Assembly: GCA_963693085.1 (NCBI GenBank)
Contig: OY856409.1
Span: 1,169,285,749-1,169,349,748 of the forward strand
Source: Alisma plantago-aquatica
Lineage: Eukaryota; Streptophyta; Magnoliopsida; Alismatales; Alismataceae
Direction: 5' to 3'
DNA: 64,000 bases
Shown: one piece after another, positions 60,671-64,000 of the stretch
Position numbering within the stretch: the first letter of the stretch is position 1
Layout of the letters: every line of letters begins with the position of its first letter
The notes under the pieces: generated by a model
The model's input: only the letters and a program-made list of their open reading frames with translations
Told to the model about the DNA's origin: nothing
Database searches by the model: none
Program-made: the position numbers and the translations under genes

Positions 60671-62639
60671 CGGTTCTCGCCGTCTGGTTTCGGCTTCCGG
60701 CGGATTCGAGGCGCGCATGTGCTAGCCGAAGCTGCCTCCTTTCGGGGAGCAGGGGCGAAGCTTCGTCTCGAGCGCTGAGATGCTGAGTTGTACGAATACG
60801 TGCAAGCCTGGAGTGGCCCTCCCTCTTCCATGATTGTTGCACACCTAAAATTATTTAAAGCATTTGGATAAGTACGACGACTAGCTCTCCCCACCAATTA
60901 TGGTGTTACAAGGAGGAGAGATGTGACGAAAATCCTGGGGATCAAGAGGGTGTTTTGGAATTTAGTGGCCCAACTGTCTCTCCCATTTGCTTAAGTAGTG
61001 CGGTGGGAGGCATTCATTGTCGTTAACTGGTGAGACAAGTTGTTGAGGTGGGCAACATGAGGAACGTGCAGTACCGCTGATCGAGTCGAACAAGAAGCTG
61101 TAATTCGTGCACTTTGTATTGGAGGTAACGTTGCTTCTATCCATGAATGTAGATATATGCATGGTTCAAAGTGAGTTGATGAGAGTTTTTTGTTTGAATA
61201 TGGTTTGATAGTATATTGATAACTCAAGATACATCAGCGCCTTACCCTTCATTCCTAGATACGAAACGCTATTATAAAAAAACAAGTATGGTATCGTACA
61301 AAAACAACTACGGAAGTGGTAAGAATTATGGTGGGATATTGACGATGATTTGCAAGACTGAAGACGTAAGATTTAATGTTGAAAAATTCTACCCAAGACG
61401 GGTGACAAAAATCAGGAGACAATAACATCCAACAAGTACTATATAACTAAAATTACAACTCTCGCCACTTAGATTAAATTACCCTTAAATTTGAAAAGCT
61501 TCCCTATTCGAGAACAAGATAAGAAAAAAGACAATCACATCCAACTTGCATAAAATCTTACACATAACTTCTTCTCCTCACGACACCACTGTCGCTACTA
61601 GGAATGAGATACACGGATATGCCCTTGCTTGTTGTTGTTGCAAATGTCAGCGAGGCTGCCTCCGCTTGTTATGAGGTCACCTACATCATTTCCCATTGTG
61701 GTACGCATTGTAGTTGGCTCCTCCAACTACAACTCTAGCGTGCCGCCAGAACTCTCTCTGCTAGAGAGAGTTGATATGTGTGCTCTGTTGGTCGGATGAA
61801 CCGTTGTTTTTGCCACACCACCAAGAATGTGCCACCAACGGATGGGTTTCCTTCAATATTTGGATTCGTCATCATTACTGATGCACCATCTATGTGTCCC
61901 TGGCTAAGAGATGCTTGTCCTCCATTGAATGGTGAGATTAAAGTTGATGTTGAAGCATCCATTGTGACATAGACTAATGTATGACCTTGATGAATGCATA
62001 TTCATCCTAGTTATTAGTTGTATTTTAGCTTATTTTTGCATTCATTTTCATCATTTTAGTTTAGAATTAGCCAACATTTAGGTTTTGTTAAATTCATATC
62101 AATTTATAATGCTTGACCCAAATCCCTAGTATTCATGGTAGGTAGAGCTTCATATCTCATGCACCAAAGTAGGAGAGGGTGGTATCGCTAACTAACTAGC
62201 ATGCACAAGAATTTTATAACAAATGGACCATTATTTCATTGATCCATCCCTTCATTGTTTGTTGATTTCATAAATTGTTACCTCATGGGCGTAGACCCCA
62301 CGACACACGCCAATACCCCCCCCCCACTGTGGGTTTCTGCGTTCTTATAAAACTATCGATTAGCTCATTCTATCCAACCATTGATTGGCTCATTCGACAC
62401 TGCCATTAGTTGGCTCACTTTGCCTTTCTGTCAGTTCTCAACTGATGGAAGCCCATAGAGTGCCTATCGTTTCCCATCAACTGAAGGTATCCCAACTCTC
62501 ACCAATGTTCAACATCTAATGGTCAGTTGATAGTTGCCTTCTGATGGAAGTGTTATGTTCCTCTTCTAAAGGAAGTCCTACACCCTCACCTTCTAATCGT
62601 TGTGCAACTCCCGCCAATCGGTGCTCATCAACTGTGGGA
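60671..62639. other. Unassigned stretch with short hairpins
   Basis: A GC-rich patch lies at 60,670-60,800. Two perfect small hairpins: GTAGTTGG/CCAACTAC near 61,710-61,730 and AACTCTCTCT/AGAGAGAGTT near 61,749-61,771. A minus-strand frame at 61,735-61,962 (75 aa, MDASTSTLISPFNGG) is not recognised. At 62,350-62,420 three loose copies of ATTGATTGGCTCATT-like units follow each other. No gene is supported. Confidence 0.4.
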
Positions 62640-64000
62640 GTGCTTTCTCTTATCTTTTGAAAAGTAATTAAGTCTCAAGAGGAACTTATATTTCAATTTT
62701 AGTCCTTTTTTAATAATGATTGAAACAATAGTTTTGGACTAAGGTGCAAATTACCCAAGTTGAGGGGTCAACTGGCAAATTGTACATGATAAAATGTTCC
62801 TCATATGCTGAAGCACCATAGTAATGAGTATAATGCAGTGGTATGGCTCCCACAAGCTTGAGCACCAAGATAGAGCTTTCTAAGCAATCTTTGTACATTA
62901 AAACCTAGTTTTGGTGTAATATGAAATCTACCCAAAACCTAGGGTTCAATATGCAAAATACCACTTCAAGAGGGTCCCTCATGATTCTTGGCATCATGTA
63001 GAGAAAACTAATTGAGAGGGGCGCCTCATTTGAATCATTTTAGAATAGAGAGAATCTTGATATTAAAATAATCAAGATTTAAGCATAAATGGAACTTTAC
63101 TTCAAATTAATACAAAAATAAATATGTTAATTGAAGTGCCCTTCAACCAAAAATGAGATGGTTGAAATTAGATAAGTGTGGATGTCCTTATGCCTTGCAA
63201 AGGCCACAAAAAATATCGAAGTGAGTGGAGAGCCCACTCACATTAGTTAATTAAAAGTAATATCCACTAAAAATGGGATATTAGTATTATATGAATTAAG
63301 GTGCTTAATTGCTTTTCCTTTAATTGTGGATAATGGAGAAGAATTAAAGGCAAAGGAGGATGTCTTCGTATGCAAGGAGTGGAGGGGGTTAAGATATTGC
63401 TTTTCAACTTTCTCTCTCCTTGAAATTCCTTTATAAACACTTCATTTCCCATTCAGCCAAAGACTCTTTTTCGAATTTTCTTTCTTCCTTGCTTTGGATG
63501 AGCACAAGGTAACTTAGGAGCAGTAGGGGAACGAATTCCAACCTGAAGCCAATCTTTTTCACTCAAAGAGTTGAGTACGAGCTTGGGATAGTTGAGAAAG
63601 CTTCTTCCACCATTAAAGACGTGGAGTTGGAGCTTTGAAGCATTCTTTGAAGGCGGGTTATATAACTTGAACCCTTGAATGTTATTATTGATTTCATATC
63701 TTTATCAATTGTTGATTCTTTCTTTATTCTCAAAAATCTATTTGGTTGATTGATGAAATCACCACGAAAATCACAGCAAGTTTTGAAGAAACGTAGCTTG
63801 ATGATGATGACATCATCCCAAGCACACACCTCAATAGTGTCTAAAGAAAATGGTTTCAAAGGACTTGAGACCAAACAGTCTCAAGGTCGTTTGATACCAA
63901 ACGGTCTCAAGACCGTTTGGAGGACAAGTGATGATATAGTTGAAGGTTGATCCATTGGTTACAATTGATTTGATCTTAATGGTTCCCATTGTGAATGTTC
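62640..64000 (+). repeat. Partial family A LTR in plus orientation (continues beyond window)
   Basis: From TGCTTTCTCTTATCTTTTGA on, the plus strand follows the minus-strand sequence of the A LTRs (compare 17,400-17,800 and 27,450-27,860), through the TATATAA (near 63,660) to the AAACGGTCT inverted repeats at 63,870-63,920. The first roughly 65 bases of the LTR, including TGTAACATCCC, are missing, so its left end is a truncation or a recombination point. Clearly diverged from the other copies. Confidence 0.82.

Overview
The window is nuclear DNA of a flowering plant, built almost entirely of nested transposable elements. It is AT-rich, and it holds LTR retrotransposons with very long LTRs (3.4-5.2 kb), tRNA-iMet and tRNA-Asp primer sites, a hAT relic, a non-autonomous hAT element, a solo LTR, a SINE, a foldback element and a tandem satellite. 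The species cannot be named from the sequence. The only convincing host gene is a small atypical bHLH gene near 59.7 kb on the minus strand.

Layout. (1) 1-27,907: two copies of a Ty3/gypsy element (family A, minus strand, about 5.2-kb LTRs, tRNA-iMet primer site) lie head to tail and share one LTR. Copy A1 (gag only) runs off the left edge; copy A2 is complete but broken. (2) 2,600-14,415: a plus-strand LTR element (element B) sits inside the shared A LTR with a perfect 5-bp target duplication (AGCAT). B has an Athila-like gag, a tRNA-Asp primer site and a polypurine tract. It has no protease, reverse transcriptase, RNase H or integrase. In their place it carries a decayed cargo coding region: a plant-transposon-protein-like domain, a coiled coil and acidic linker, then two successive Ulp1 (C48 cysteine protease)-like domains. 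(3) 27,908-49,350: element C, an older relative of A on the plus strand. The A array lies in its 5' LTR. Its internal region is decayed and is split by element D (32,541-43,806, perfect TSD AGATA), another dead Ty3/gypsy element. (4) 49,351-49,960: a hAT-like transposase fragment cut by the end of C. (5) 50-64 kb: a near-perfect 460-bp foldback hairpin; a roughly 180-bp satellite split by a hAT-like element (8-bp TSD TCTATACA), which itself contains a copia-like solo LTR (5-bp TSD CACTC); microsatellites; the bHLH gene; a SINE; and part of another family A LTR in plus orientation at the right edge.

The order of events can be read from the nesting: hAT gene, then C, then D and the A array independently, then B inside A. 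None of the retroelement coding regions is intact.

The most interesting object is element B: a gag-only LTR element whose extra coding region has its own internal promoter-like segment. Clusters of CpG-rich, near-palindromic motifs (TATCG/CGATA arms) occur both upstream of that coding region and in the B LTRs. Cargo and motifs together resemble, by analogy only, the transposon-encoded regulators with dispersed short target motifs known from VANDAL elements.
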